A stretch of DNA of 64,000 bases from the NCBI RefSeq assembly GCF_000497755.1, contig NZ_AYOD01000035.1, positions 248,001 through 312,000 on the forward strand, in the 5' to 3' direction. A program made the translations under genes and the position numbers. A model generated the notes under the pieces. That model saw nothing but the letters and a program-made list of their open reading frames with translations. It was not told the origin of the DNA and searched no databases. This DNA is from Aliihoeflea sp. 2WW (GTDB taxonomy: Bacteria; Pseudomonadota; Alphaproteobacteria; Rhizobiales; Rhizobiaceae). Shown in pieces: positions 45,473 through 53,323 of the stretch; the stretch's first letter is position 1; the number at the start of each line of letters is the position of its first letter.

Positions 45473-46322
45473 AGCCCTGCTGGCTGATAAAGCGCCCAGA
45501 TCGGCCGCGCCGCTAGTCTCGAAATGGCGGCTCGGAATAATGCAGTCAGGTTTGCCGGCGACAACCCGGCATGTCCTGCTGACGCTCTCGTGCTTCATGA
45601 GCAATTCCGCCGGTCACTGTTATCCGACGACGCGGCAGATAGCGCAAGCGACCGGCCTTTCGGAGCGTGCGGTTTGCACGCACATCGCTCGAGCTGCGCA
45701 GGCCGGATGGCTCAGGGTATCCATGCGCAATGGGCGCACCTGGAAGCGGCATGAATATCACGCAGATTGGCCGGGTCGAGGTACTGAACGAGGTTCAGTG
45801 ACTCCAGGCACTGAGGGGCCGGTCAAGGATCCCACCAACACTCAGAAGCCGTCGCCACGTACTGAACGTAGTTCAGTAAGAAGTGAAGGCAGGTTGCATC
45901 CCCGGTTGCAATCCGAGGACCCGAAAGCACTGAACGAGGTTCAGCAACAAAGCGGAAACGAAAGCAGTGCGCAGCCACATGATGCACTGAACGACGTTCA
46001 GTGCCTTACTGAACCTAACGACACAAACTCACTGAACGAGGTTCAGTGTAACTATCCATACAACTATCCAATAACTAGCCAGGAGAACCGCGCGAGCGAA
46101 ATCGGAGCCGACAACACCCACACACACGGCAGCAAGGGGCTGATGAGGGAAGAGAGGGCATCAGGCCAAGCGTCAATGCTACTTCCGATTGTGGGCGGCA
46201 AAGGCGCTTCGAAAGCTGATGCTGCCGAGGCGGCGCGTCATCGTCGTGTCGCTGCGCAGATCAACCGATTGCCAAAACACGAGCGTGCCGCCGCCTGGCT
46301 GGCTGCGATGGGGGAACGCTGA
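45462..46322 (+). CDS. HTH protein, candidate replication initiator, with embedded palindromic repeats
   Basis: A 286-residue protein from GTG 45462 (GGAGG upstream). The N-terminal half has a winged HTH: LPATTRHVLLTLSCFMSNSA, then YPTTRQIAQATGLSERAVCT HIARAAQAGWLRV. This is the HTH_36-like arrangement seen in phage replication proteins. The region of codons 108-196 is low-complexity and encodes five 17-bp palindromes. The C-terminus is basic and helical. Like lambda O, the gene may carry the origin to which its own product binds (inference). Confidence 0.75.
   Translation: MADEALLADKAPRSAAPLVSKWRLGIMQSGLPATTRHVLLTLSCFMSNSAGHCYPTTRQIAQATGLSERAVCTHIARAAQAGWLRVSMRNGRTWKRHEYHADWPGRGTERGSVTPGTEGPVKDPTNTQKPSPRTERSSVRSEGRLHPRLQSEDPKALNEVQQQSGNESSAQPHDALNDVQCLTEPNDTNSLNEVQCNYPYNYPITSQENRASEIGADNTHTHGSKGLMREERASGQASMLLPIVGGKGASKADAAEAARHRRVAAQINRLPKHERAAAWLAAMGER
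45783..46047. repeat. Five 17-bp palindromic repeats, candidate iterons / replication origin
   Basis: Consensus ACTGAAC-GNN-GTTCAGT: 45783-45799, 45861-45877, 45929-45945 (last base C), 45986-46002 and 46031-46047, plus a half-site ACTGAAC at 46008. Start-to-start spacings are 78, 68, 57 and 45. The repeats fall in two reading frames of the host gene (TERGSV / TERSSV versus LNEVQ / LNDVQ), so they are kept for their DNA sequence. Confidence 0.87.
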
Positions 46323-46885
46323 TGCGGTTCGGATCATGCACCGTCTGCGGGCGCAGCTTCGATGGCCCTGCTCGTGGCCCGATGCCGGCTTGCTGCTCGG
46401 CCGAATGCACGCAGGTCCACGAACTGGCGAAGCGTCGCGAGTGGCGAGCGGCGAACCCCGAGAAGCTGGCGGCACAGCAGGCGAGGGCGCGCGCTGGTCG
46501 ACCGATGATCTTCGACGTTCCCTGCCGCGTGTGCGGCAAGCCGGTGCCTCAGGTGCGCAAGCCGCGTGGCCGGCACTCACGGTTCTGCTCGCCTGAATGC
46601 TGGCAGGAGCAGCACCGGCGGACGAACCGGAAACACAAGGCGAAGGCGCGCGAGAGGGGGGTGGGTCGAAAGTCTGGAAACCGCGATCCCGCTAGACCCG
46701 CATCCCCCTCATTCGCAGATTTTATTTCTCACCAGACGAATTTCGAGGCCGCAAAAGTCGTCGTGGCAGCAAACGACATTCCGCAAACCATTGAAAAACA
46801 TAGGTTTGTTGAACGGGGCGAAAGCGAAACCCCCGAATTTTTCCCGATTTCTTTTATTTTTGAGCCCGAGGAGCCGAAGCCATGA
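46322..46885 (+). CDS. Double zinc-ribbon protein of unknown function
   Basis: A 187-residue protein with two similar Cys-rich blocks: CTVCGRSFDG with PACCSAECTQVHE, then CRVCGKPVPQ with SRFCSPECWQEQHRR. The pattern is two CxxC plus C-x3-C-type zinc sites, followed by a basic stretch (RRTNRKHKAKARERG) and a C-terminal tail rich in Phe and Glu. It resembles zinc modules near HNH nucleases but I see no HNH catalytic motif. It overlaps both neighbours by 1-4 bases. Confidence 0.65.
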   Translation: MRFGSCTVCGRSFDGPARGPMPACCSAECTQVHELAKRREWRAANPEKLAAQQARARAGRPMIFDVPCRVCGKPVPQVRKPRGRHSRFCSPECWQEQHRRTNRKHKAKARERGVGRKSGNRDPARPASPSFADFISHQTNFEAAKVVVAANDIPQTIEKHRFVERGESETPEFFPISFIFEPEEPKP

Positions 46886-47166
46886 AGCCGCGAAAAGTCA
46901 CAGTCGAAGGTGAGATCGAGGAGCGTCGTCGTGCGGCCTGCGATCTTATCCTGGAGCGGGCCACGAAGATGATGGTGGATGAAGCCGAAGCTCCGGTGGC
47001 TATGGTCCTCGATCGGCTGCTGACCTACGCTGCCGCCCAGGCCTGCAAGATCGATGGCTCACCCTTGACCGCCAAGAACTTCCGAATGCTGGCCGATCGG
47101 ATCGAGGCTGGGATTTTTCACAGCATCACAGGCGAGGGCCGGGAAGGCGGCGGAGCGAGGCATTGA
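46882..47166 (+). CDS. Hypothetical element protein
   Basis: A 94-residue helical protein (GEIEERRRAACDLILERATK, MVLDRLLTYAAAQACKIDGS). It starts with ATGA overlap on the zinc-ribbon gene. The tail is Gly-rich. Nothing recognisable. It occupies the place where a small terminase or head gene would be in a phage, but shows no such motif. Confidence 0.65.
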   Translation: MKPRKVTVEGEIEERRRAACDLILERATKMMVDEAEAPVAMVLDRLLTYAAAQACKIDGSPLTAKNFRMLADRIEAGIFHSITGEGREGGGARH

Positions 47167-47335
47167 CGACGGTATCGAACCGGCGTACCTGTTCAGTCGG
47201 CTCGATCGAGAGCGCAACTGGCCACGCCGGGGCGCATAGCGACGATCCACCTTCGACGGCACCGGCCACCACACCGGGCACGAAGCATCAAACGGGCGAT
47301 ATGCCCGCGCTTTGTCATTCCTCGAAGGTGCTGCC

Positions 47336-48016
47336 GTGTTTCCACACTTGAACATTAAGAATTCCGCTGGAATCCGGCTTGCGCCGGTTCTGGAAGTCCG
47401 CGCTCGTGATGCCGACGCCGGTATCATCGAAGGCTATGCCAGTGTGTTCGGCGGTTCCCCTGACAGCTACGGCGACATCATCGCGCCGGGTGCGTTCAAG
47501 AGGACGCTGGCAGAGCACAAAGCGGAAAACTCGACGCCTGCAATGCTCTGGTGCCACAAAGGCGATTCGCCTGTCGGGCGCTGGTTGGAGCTACGCGAAG
47601 ATGCCACTGGCCTTTTCGCTCGAGGAAAACTCAATCTCGACACCCAAGTCGGGCGCGAAACGCACGCCCATGTCAAAGGCGGTGACGTTTCCGGCTTCTC
47701 GATCGGTTTCATCCTGCCAGACGGTGGCAGGACGCGAAACTCTGAAGGCTCCTGGACAATCACCGACCTCGATCTCTGGGAAATATCGGTGACGCCGATC
47801 CCGGCAAATCGCCGCGCGCGCGTCAACGGCGTCAAATCCCTCCAGTCGAAATCTGAGCTGATCGACATGCTCCGCGAAGGCGGGCTCCCGAAAGCGGCAG
47901 CGGCACGCGTTGCCGCTGGCGGATGGCCGGCGCTTGCCGGTCAAGATCATCAAAAAGCAATCGACCTGGCTGAGCGCATTCGCCTCGCCACGGCAAATCT
48001 TAGGACCGCAAAATGA
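47336..48016 (+). CDS. HK97-family prohead (capsid maturation) protease
   Basis: A 226-residue protease of the herpes/HK97 type (U35). IIEGYASVFGGSPDSYGDII is the family start; the catalytic His lies in AMLWCHKGDSPVGRW and the Ser in KGGDVSGFSIGFILPDGG, then LWEISVTPIPANRRARV. It cleaves scaffold and capsid N-termini during head maturation. GTG 47336 is chosen because GAAGG lies 8 bases upstream; TTG 47312 is an alternative. It overlaps the capsid gene by 4 bases. Confidence 0.92.
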   Translation: MFPHLNIKNSAGIRLAPVLEVRARDADAGIIEGYASVFGGSPDSYGDIIAPGAFKRTLAEHKAENSTPAMLWCHKGDSPVGRWLELREDATGLFARGKLNLDTQVGRETHAHVKGGDVSGFSIGFILPDGGRTRNSEGSWTITDLDLWEISVTPIPANRRARVNGVKSLQSKSELIDMLREGGLPKAAAARVAAGGWPALAGQDHQKAIDLAERIRLATANLRTAK

Positions 48017-49185
48017 ACAAGCTCGCATATTTCACCCGCTCGGCCGCCGCTCTGCTCGCCGCCGGCGCACCGCTGCATCGCAAGGAGGATCCACTCGATC
48101 TGCTCACGAAGTCGTTCGAGGAGCATAACAAGACGATCGATGACATCCTTCAGAAGCACACTCAGAAAGATGACGAGCTGCATCATCGCCTGTTCGAGTT
48201 GGAGCAGAAGGGAGCACGTCGCACCTTTGGCGGTCTCGGTGGTGGCACGCAGCTGACCGCTGGCGCGGAAGTGGCGCAAAAATCCAGCGAACTCGCCAGT
48301 GTCTATGAGGACAGGCGTGCGAAAGCCCGCATCGAGGTCAAGGCGATCACGTCAGCACCGACCTCCGCAGGCGCACTGGTTGCGCCCGATCGCGAGAGCG
48401 GCATCCTCATGCTGCCGAAACAGCGGCTGACTATCCGCGATCTTGTCGGCAAGGGCCGCACCTCCAGCAACGCCGTCGAGTACATGCGTCAAACCGGGTT
48501 CACGAACAGCGCTGCGATGGTCGCGGAAGGCGCGCTGAAGCCAAAATCCAACATCGCGTTCGACTTCAAGGACACGAAGGTCAAGACCATCGCGCATTGG
48601 GTGAAGGCTTCGCGCCAGATCCTTGCGGATGCGCCGCTCATTCAGACGACGATCGACACGGAACTCCGCTACGGTCTCGCCCTGATCGAAGAAGCCCAGC
48701 TTCTTCTGGGAGATGGGGTCGGGCAGAATCTGCTGGGGCTTATCCCACAGGCGACCGCCTATGATACCGCCCGCAACGTGGCCGGAGACACGCGCTTTGA
48801 TACGCTTCTCCATGCGATTGAGCAGGCGGAAATAGCGTTGCTGCCTGCCAGTGGGATCATTCTCAATACATCGGACTGGTTTGCGATGCTCGGCATCAAG
48901 GACGGGGAAGGGCGCTACATCTCGGGCGGGCCGCTGGCGAACGTTCCGGAGCGTGTGTGGCGTCTTCCGGTCGTCTGGACGAACGCCATGCCGGCAGGCG
49001 AATTCATGGTCGGCGCGTTCGAGACTGCCGCGACGATCTATGATCGCGAAGATGCGGTCGTCGAGCTGGGCTATGTGGATGATGATTTCATCCGCAACCT
49101 GCTGACCATCCTTGGTGAGCAGCGGCTCGCCTTCGCTGTGAAGCGTCCGGAGGCGCTCATCCACGGCAGTTTCCCGACAGCGTAA
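48013..49185 (+). CDS. HK97-fold phage major capsid protein
   Basis: A 390-residue capsid protein. The N-terminal about 105 residues form a helical delta/scaffold domain (KSFEEHNKTIDDILQKHTQK) expected to be removed by the protease. The HK97 core then has GALVAPDRESGILMLPKQRL, VKTIAHWVKASRQILADAPL, EEAQLLLGDGVGQNLLGLIP and EFMVGAFETAATIYDREDAV. Length matches full capsid genes, so it looks functional. It is coupled to the protease gene (ATGA). Confidence 0.93.
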   Translation: MNKLAYFTRSAAALLAAGAPLHRKEDPLDLLTKSFEEHNKTIDDILQKHTQKDDELHHRLFELEQKGARRTFGGLGGGTQLTAGAEVAQKSSELASVYEDRRAKARIEVKAITSAPTSAGALVAPDRESGILMLPKQRLTIRDLVGKGRTSSNAVEYMRQTGFTNSAAMVAEGALKPKSNIAFDFKDTKVKTIAHWVKASRQILADAPLIQTTIDTELRYGLALIEEAQLLLGDGVGQNLLGLIPQATAYDTARNVAGDTRFDTLLHAIEQAEIALLPASGIILNTSDWFAMLGIKDGEGRYISGGPLANVPERVWRLPVVWTNAMPAGEFMVGAFETAATIYDREDAVVELGYVDDDFIRNLLTILGEQRLAFAVKRPEALIHGSFPTA

Positions 49186-49328
49186 GGAATCCGCTGCATC
49201 GTGTGTTGACGGCCGGTTTTCGCTTCAGAACGCCGGTCTTCAATCGGAGCACACGAAGCGCGAACGGCGGCGGCGGGTGCCCTTGCCCGTCGCCGCCATC
49301 CCCAAACAGCAGCGGAAAGCGAACCGAT

Positions 49329-51728
49329 ATGGCCGTGACTCTCGACGAACTCAAAGCCGTGATGCGCATGGAGATGAAGCCCTTCATGCGTGACTTGCAG
49401 AAAATGCACGGCGTGAACGGGCAGGCCGCTCGCAGGGTTGAGCAGACTTGGATGGCGGCGAACCGTCGGCTCGACGGCATCGGCAAGAACATGGCTCAAT
49501 CGCTCATCGCGCCTCTCGCCGGCATCGGCGCGGCGCTCGGCGCCCGCGAACTCGTGCGGCTCACCGACACCTGGACCGACCTTAACAGTCGCGTGCGCCT
49601 CGCGGCTGGCGGCATGGAAGAGGGTGCGCAAGTCATGGAGCGGCTCGGCGATGTGGCGCGCCGCACCTATTCCTCGCTTGAGCAGACGGCTGAGGGATAC
49701 CTGCTCAATTCGACCGCCATGCGCGAGCTGGGCTATTCGACCAATCAAACGCTCAACTACACCGAAGCAGTCAATAACGCGCTCGTCATCTCCGGTGCCA
49801 AGGGACAGCGGGCGGCGTCGGTCATGGACGCACTGGCGAAAGCCATGGCGCTCGGCGAGCTGCGCGGCGACAACCTCAACACAGTCATCCAGTCGGGCGG
49901 GCGTGTTGCTGAAGCGTTGGCCGAAGGGCTCGGCGTCGGCGTCAACCAGCTGCGCGCGCTGGGGCAGCAGGGCAAGATCACCGGCCGGGACGTGGTGCGG
50001 GCGCTATCGTCGCAGATGGAGCGGCTTCGCAAGGAAGCCGAGGCCATGCCCGCCACGATCTCGGACGGCATCCAGTTGCTGCAGAACGCCATGCTGGAAT
50101 ATGTCGGCAAGGGCGACCAGGCCGTCGGCGTCTCGGCCAAGATCTCCGAAGCGCTCGTGATCATGGCGGACAACTTCGATTCGACCGCTGACGTGGCTCT
50201 TCAGCTCGCAGCCGTCATAGCAGGCGCATTGGTCGGCCGCTCGCTCTTGCGGATGATCTCGACACTTGGTCTAGCCAGCACAGCTCTGATCAACTTCACG
50301 CGAGCGCTAACTGCGGCGCGAACGATGGCCGGCCTTTCGCTGGCATTCACCGGACTCGGTGCGGCGGCGGGTCCGGTCGGCCTGCTCATCGGTGGAGCCG
50401 TGGTCGCGTCGCTCGTGTCATTCAGCGAGTCATCCGAAGACGCCGCGATTGGGGCCCGAACGTATGCGGAAGCCCTCGAGGAGGTCCGCGCCAGAGCAAA
50501 AGAGGTGGCGCCTGCCGTCGAGAACATGGTTCCGGTCCTCGATGAGAAGATCAAAAACTCGCTAACGCGAGCTGTCGAGGACGCTGCATCCAAGGTCGAG
50601 GGGCTGATGGGTGAGATGCAGAAGGAGATCGGCGATCTCGCTGCAACCTTTGAGAACATGGCCGATATTGAGGTGGTCAGTCCCGATCAACTCGCCCAGC
50701 TGATCGAGCTGAAGAACCGCCTGGCCGCGAACCCCGCGGCGGCGAAGGAAGTGGAGCTGGCGCTCTTCGCTTTGGCAAACGCGAACCCGCGATTTCAGAC
50801 GGTTGCAGATCGGGTCGGCGTCCTAACCGCCTCCCTGATCGAGGCACTTGCTGTTGCCAATCTGCTCGATGAACGACTGGCGCAGTCCGGTTTGCAGGAA
50901 ACTGGCCTGCGCCGCCGTCAGGAGGATGGCCAATATCGGATCGATCGAGAGGCCGCGGCGCAGTTCGAGAAGGAGCAGCTGCGCCGAGCGCAGCTCGGCA
51001 AGGATCAACTGGCGCTCGAAAATGAGATCGCCCGCGTTCGCAAGCAAGCGCTCGATGATGGGGTCAAACTGACCGAACAGCAGATCGCCCGGATTGCCGA
51101 GGCGAACCTTGCCGGCAACGCGTCCCGCTCCGACGAGGGCAAGAAGCCCAAGAAGGAAGCTAAAGAACGCGCCGACGAATATGAGCGCCTGGCGCAGCGG
51201 ATATCGGACAGCACGGCCGCCATGATTTCGGAAACCGAAGTCCAGCGCCAGCTGAACCCGCTCGTCGAGGACTATGGCTACGCCATCGAAAAGGCGCGTG
51301 CGGAGCTGGACCTGCTCAATGCTGCGAAAGAGGCTGGCGTCGAGATCACGCCGCAGCTGCGCAGCGAAATCTCCGCGCTGGCGGATCAGTTCGCTACGGC
51401 AACGGTGGAAGCCGCCAAGCTCGGCGAAACGCAGGACGATATCCGCCGTAAGGCGCAGGAGATGAGCGACTTCCAGAAGGACCTTTCGCGCGGCATCGTG
51501 GACGGGTTCATGCAGGGCAAGCGCGCTGCCGATATCTTCTCGGACGCTTTGAGCAAGATCAGCAGCAAGCTTCTCGACATGGCCTTCGATGGACTGTTCG
51601 ACACTAAATCAGGTGGGGGCGGGTTCGGCGGCATCTTTGGCGCGATCGGCAAGGCGATCGGCTTCCGCAAGGATGGCGGCCGGACGGGCACGGCTTCATT
51701 TTCAACTCAACCGGAGATCTTCGCATGA
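49329..51728 (+). CDS. Phage tape-measure protein
   Basis: A 799-residue protein from ATG 49329. The N-terminal tape-measure domain (ARELVRLTDTWTDLNSRVRL, LGELRGDNLNTVIQSGGRVA, LRALGQQGKITGRDVVRAL) is followed by two hydrophobic segments near residues 290-370 (ALINFTRALTAARTMAGLSL, LGAAAGPVGLLIGGAVVASL). Long coiled coils and a Gly-rich C-terminus (FDTKSGGGGFGGIFGAIGKA) follow. Such proteins set the length of a long tail. At about 0.15 nm per residue this would correspond to a tail near 120 nm. It lies directly after the capsid gene with no connector genes between. Confidence 0.92.
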   Translation: MAVTLDELKAVMRMEMKPFMRDLQKMHGVNGQAARRVEQTWMAANRRLDGIGKNMAQSLIAPLAGIGAALGARELVRLTDTWTDLNSRVRLAAGGMEEGAQVMERLGDVARRTYSSLEQTAEGYLLNSTAMRELGYSTNQTLNYTEAVNNALVISGAKGQRAASVMDALAKAMALGELRGDNLNTVIQSGGRVAEALAEGLGVGVNQLRALGQQGKITGRDVVRALSSQMERLRKEAEAMPATISDGIQLLQNAMLEYVGKGDQAVGVSAKISEALVIMADNFDSTADVALQLAAVIAGALVGRSLLRMISTLGLASTALINFTRALTAARTMAGLSLAFTGLGAAAGPVGLLIGGAVVASLVSFSESSEDAAIGARTYAEALEEVRARAKEVAPAVENMVPVLDEKIKNSLTRAVEDAASKVEGLMGEMQKEIGDLAATFENMADIEVVSPDQLAQLIELKNRLAANPAAAKEVELALFALANANPRFQTVADRVGVLTASLIEALAVANLLDERLAQSGLQETGLRRRQEDGQYRIDREAAAQFEKEQLRRAQLGKDQLALENEIARVRKQALDDGVKLTEQQIARIAEANLAGNASRSDEGKKPKKEAKERADEYERLAQRISDSTAAMISETEVQRQLNPLVEDYGYAIEKARAELDLLNAAKEAGVEITPQLRSEISALADQFATATVEAAKLGETQDDIRRKAQEMSDFQKDLSRGIVDGFMQGKRAADIFSDALSKISSKLLDMAFDGLFDTKSGGGGFGGIFGAIGKAIGFRKDGGRTGTASFSTQPEIFA

Positions 51729-52411
51729 GCGCGATGGCAGTCATTTTCCAACCGGAAGCCATTCACCTTTTTACCGATGCCGCCTTTTACGATCCGAGCA
51801 CCGGCGTGCTCACCGGTGCCGCCAACAAGGTCTGGCGGGTACCAGGTGTCGACGCGGTTTTCTCCAGCCGGGGCGTGCGCGCGGCGTTCCCGTTCTTCCT
51901 GGAGCTATGCGCGGCGAGGAACGTGCATTCCTTCGACGAGCTCAAGGCGTGCCTGCCGAGCGTATTCCTGGAGCTGGACGAATGGCTGGCGGGCTATACC
52001 GGCGAAATCCTCATTGCCGGGTGGTCGGAATCGGCCTTGCGTGCTGAGGTGCTGTTTCGAGCAAATCACTGTGACTATGCCGACCTCGGGCTTGAGGCGG
52101 GCAAGATCTATCGTTGGACGGAGGGACGTCTCGCATTCGGCTTTGATGCAGCACTTCTGCCTGCGCCGGCCGACTTCACGATCGAGCGCGTGATCAGCGC
52201 ATTCGAAACCGGCCGGCGTGAGCTGCTCGATCTGTCATGCGGCGAAGCATCGGAGCCGATCATGGCGCATGCCATCGGCGGTTTCATCCAGCACGCCATT
52301 ATAGGTCCGAACGACATGTCATCGCAGACCGTTCACCAATGGGACGATCTGATCGGATCACCGATCATGCCGGTGATGTCGGAGCCAGTGCCTGTGGGTG
52401 CTGCTGCATGA
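51725..52411 (+). CDS. Element protein of unknown function, possibly Ntn-hydrolase-like
   Basis: A 228-residue protein coupled to the tape-measure gene by a 4-base overlap. Its start, IHLFTDAAFYDPSTGVLTGA then NKVWRVPGVDAVFSSRG, and the later EILIAGWSESALRAEVLF, resemble the strand pattern of proteasome-like Ntn hydrolases found in some phage tail regions. No catalytic N-terminal Thr/Ser/Cys can be assigned. The fold suggestion is inference only. Confidence 0.6.
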   Translation: MSAMAVIFQPEAIHLFTDAAFYDPSTGVLTGAANKVWRVPGVDAVFSSRGVRAAFPFFLELCAARNVHSFDELKACLPSVFLELDEWLAGYTGEILIAGWSESALRAEVLFRANHCDYADLGLEAGKIYRWTEGRLAFGFDAALLPAPADFTIERVISAFETGRRELLDLSCGEASEPIMAHAIGGFIQHAIIGPNDMSSQTVHQWDDLIGSPIMPVMSEPVPVGAAA

Positions 52412-52424
52412 AGGATCTGCGCGG

Positions 52425-52526
52425 ATGGTATGGCTATTGATCGGCTTGATACTGGCGGGGTTCGTGGGCTCAATCGTCGCGGTCTCCATGATCCGAATCT
52501 GGATGCCGCTCGAACGCGAAAGATGA
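52425..52526 (+). CDS. Small single-span membrane protein (33 residues)
   Basis: ATG 52425 to TGA 52526. The product has one hydrophobic helix (LLIGLILAGFVGSIVAVSMI) and a short charged tail (PLERER). GAAGGA lies 9 bases before the start and the stop is 3 bases before the next gene, so it fits the operon. It could be a small holin/pinholin-like or other membrane protein; nothing in sequence decides. Confidence 0.55.
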   Translation: MVWLLIGLILAGFVGSIVAVSMIRIWMPLERER

Positions 52527-52529
52527 CGA

Positions 52530-52850
52530 ATGCGAGCTGCAAATTTGCAGGTGCCCGATCGACCGCCGACGAAACGCAAGACTGTCAAGGACGTTGCGCG
52601 CCAGGTGGAGATGAGCGAGCGCAACGTCTACAAGCACCGCGAAATCATCCGTCTCGGCCGTACTGATCTCATCGAGCGGATGAATGCCGGAGAACTCTCG
52701 CTCCATGCCGCCTGGCTCGCAGCGACGGGCCGGCAGAGGCCGTCGAGCCGTGACCGATTATGGTCCGCCTGGGCAGCGGCATCTGTCGAAGAAAAGGCCG
52801 AGTTCGTGGTGTGGATCTGGGATCAGTTCGACGATCCGCCAGAGTGCTAA
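52530..52850 (+). CDS. Helix-turn-helix protein (KorB/ParB-like HTH)
   Basis: A 106-residue protein. RKTVKDVARQVEMSERNVYK and HREIIRLGRTDLIERMNAGE form an HTH followed by SLHAAWLAATGRQRPSSRD, the pattern of the HTH segment of ParB/KorB-like proteins. The C-terminus is acidic and Trp-rich (EFVVWIWDQFDDPPEC). It is the last plus-strand gene of the element. It may be a regulator or replication accessory. Confidence 0.65.
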   Translation: MRAANLQVPDRPPTKRKTVKDVARQVEMSERNVYKHREIIRLGRTDLIERMNAGELSLHAAWLAATGRQRPSSRDRLWSAWAAASVEEKAEFVVWIWDQFDDPPEC

Positions 52851-52932
52851 ACGCAAAATGTCGACGATCGAATCCACCAAAACGCAAATCCACAGCCAGT
52901 GTGCGTTTTCCGGCGCGCCGATGTCGCCGAGC

Positions 52933-53169
52933 CTAGTCCAGATTTTTGGCGAGTGAGCTGCTGTAGCTGTTGCGTCGAGCTTCTTCCTCAATGCGTTCTT
53001 CATAGGCCGCTGCGATCTCGCAGGCCCGATACGCCTCAAGCATCGCCGTGAACGTGCCTTGCGTGTGGAATGCGTTGCCGCTCTCGTCGTAGTTCCGTTC
53101 GATCATGAGGGATAGCTGCTCGCCGATGTAGTCCATCGCAACTGCGATCTTCGCCTGCCTTGATGCCAT
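52933..53169 (-). CDS. Hypothetical helical protein
   Basis: A 78-residue protein, helical and acidic (RQAKIAVAMDYIGEQLSLMI, YRACEIAAAYEERIEEEARR). No family recognised. It is on the minus strand, convergent with the main element operon and about 155 bases from the tRNA-proximal attachment core. AGGAGGCAC lies upstream of the start. Confidence 0.55.
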   Translation of the reverse strand: MASRQAKIAVAMDYIGEQLSLMIERNYDESGNAFHTQGTFTAMLEAYRACEIAAAYEERIEEEARRNSYSSSLAKNLD

Positions 53170-53243
53170 GCTTGTGCCTCCTGCGCATAGCGCCGAGGTT
53201 GGCGCAGCCGGATCGCGAACGCAAGCACGGCTACAACTTTCTA

Positions 53244-53257
53244 TCTCAAGGTGGTTG
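53244..53257. repeat. Candidate integrase arm-type site, copy near tRNA end
   Basis: TCTCAAGGTGGTTG matches TCTCAAAGTGGTTG at 42356-42369 in 13 of 14 positions and in the same orientation. A second short match, TGGATTGGTGG (53256) with TGGATTGGCGG (42444), lies beside it. In the excised circle these would flank the attachment core. Confidence 0.45.
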
Positions 53258-53323
53258 GATTGGTGGATTAAAGCAACCGTGCAAATGCCAAGTCGCTGAT
53301 TTATCTTGCTTTTTCAAGATAAA

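Noticed and set aside
45783-46047. CRISPR array
   Set aside because: The repeats are palindromes inside a coding gene, with unequal spacers and no cas genes nearby; an iteron-like origin fits better.
47163-47351. 62-residue frame with TTG start between a hypothetical gene and the prohead protease
   Set aside because: Rare start, Thr/Ser/Pro/His-rich random-looking sequence and overlap into the protease start; kept only as a remote possibility.
51000-52500. Insertion sequence or transposase
   Set aside because: No transposase motif or terminal inverted repeats were seen here or anywhere else in the window.
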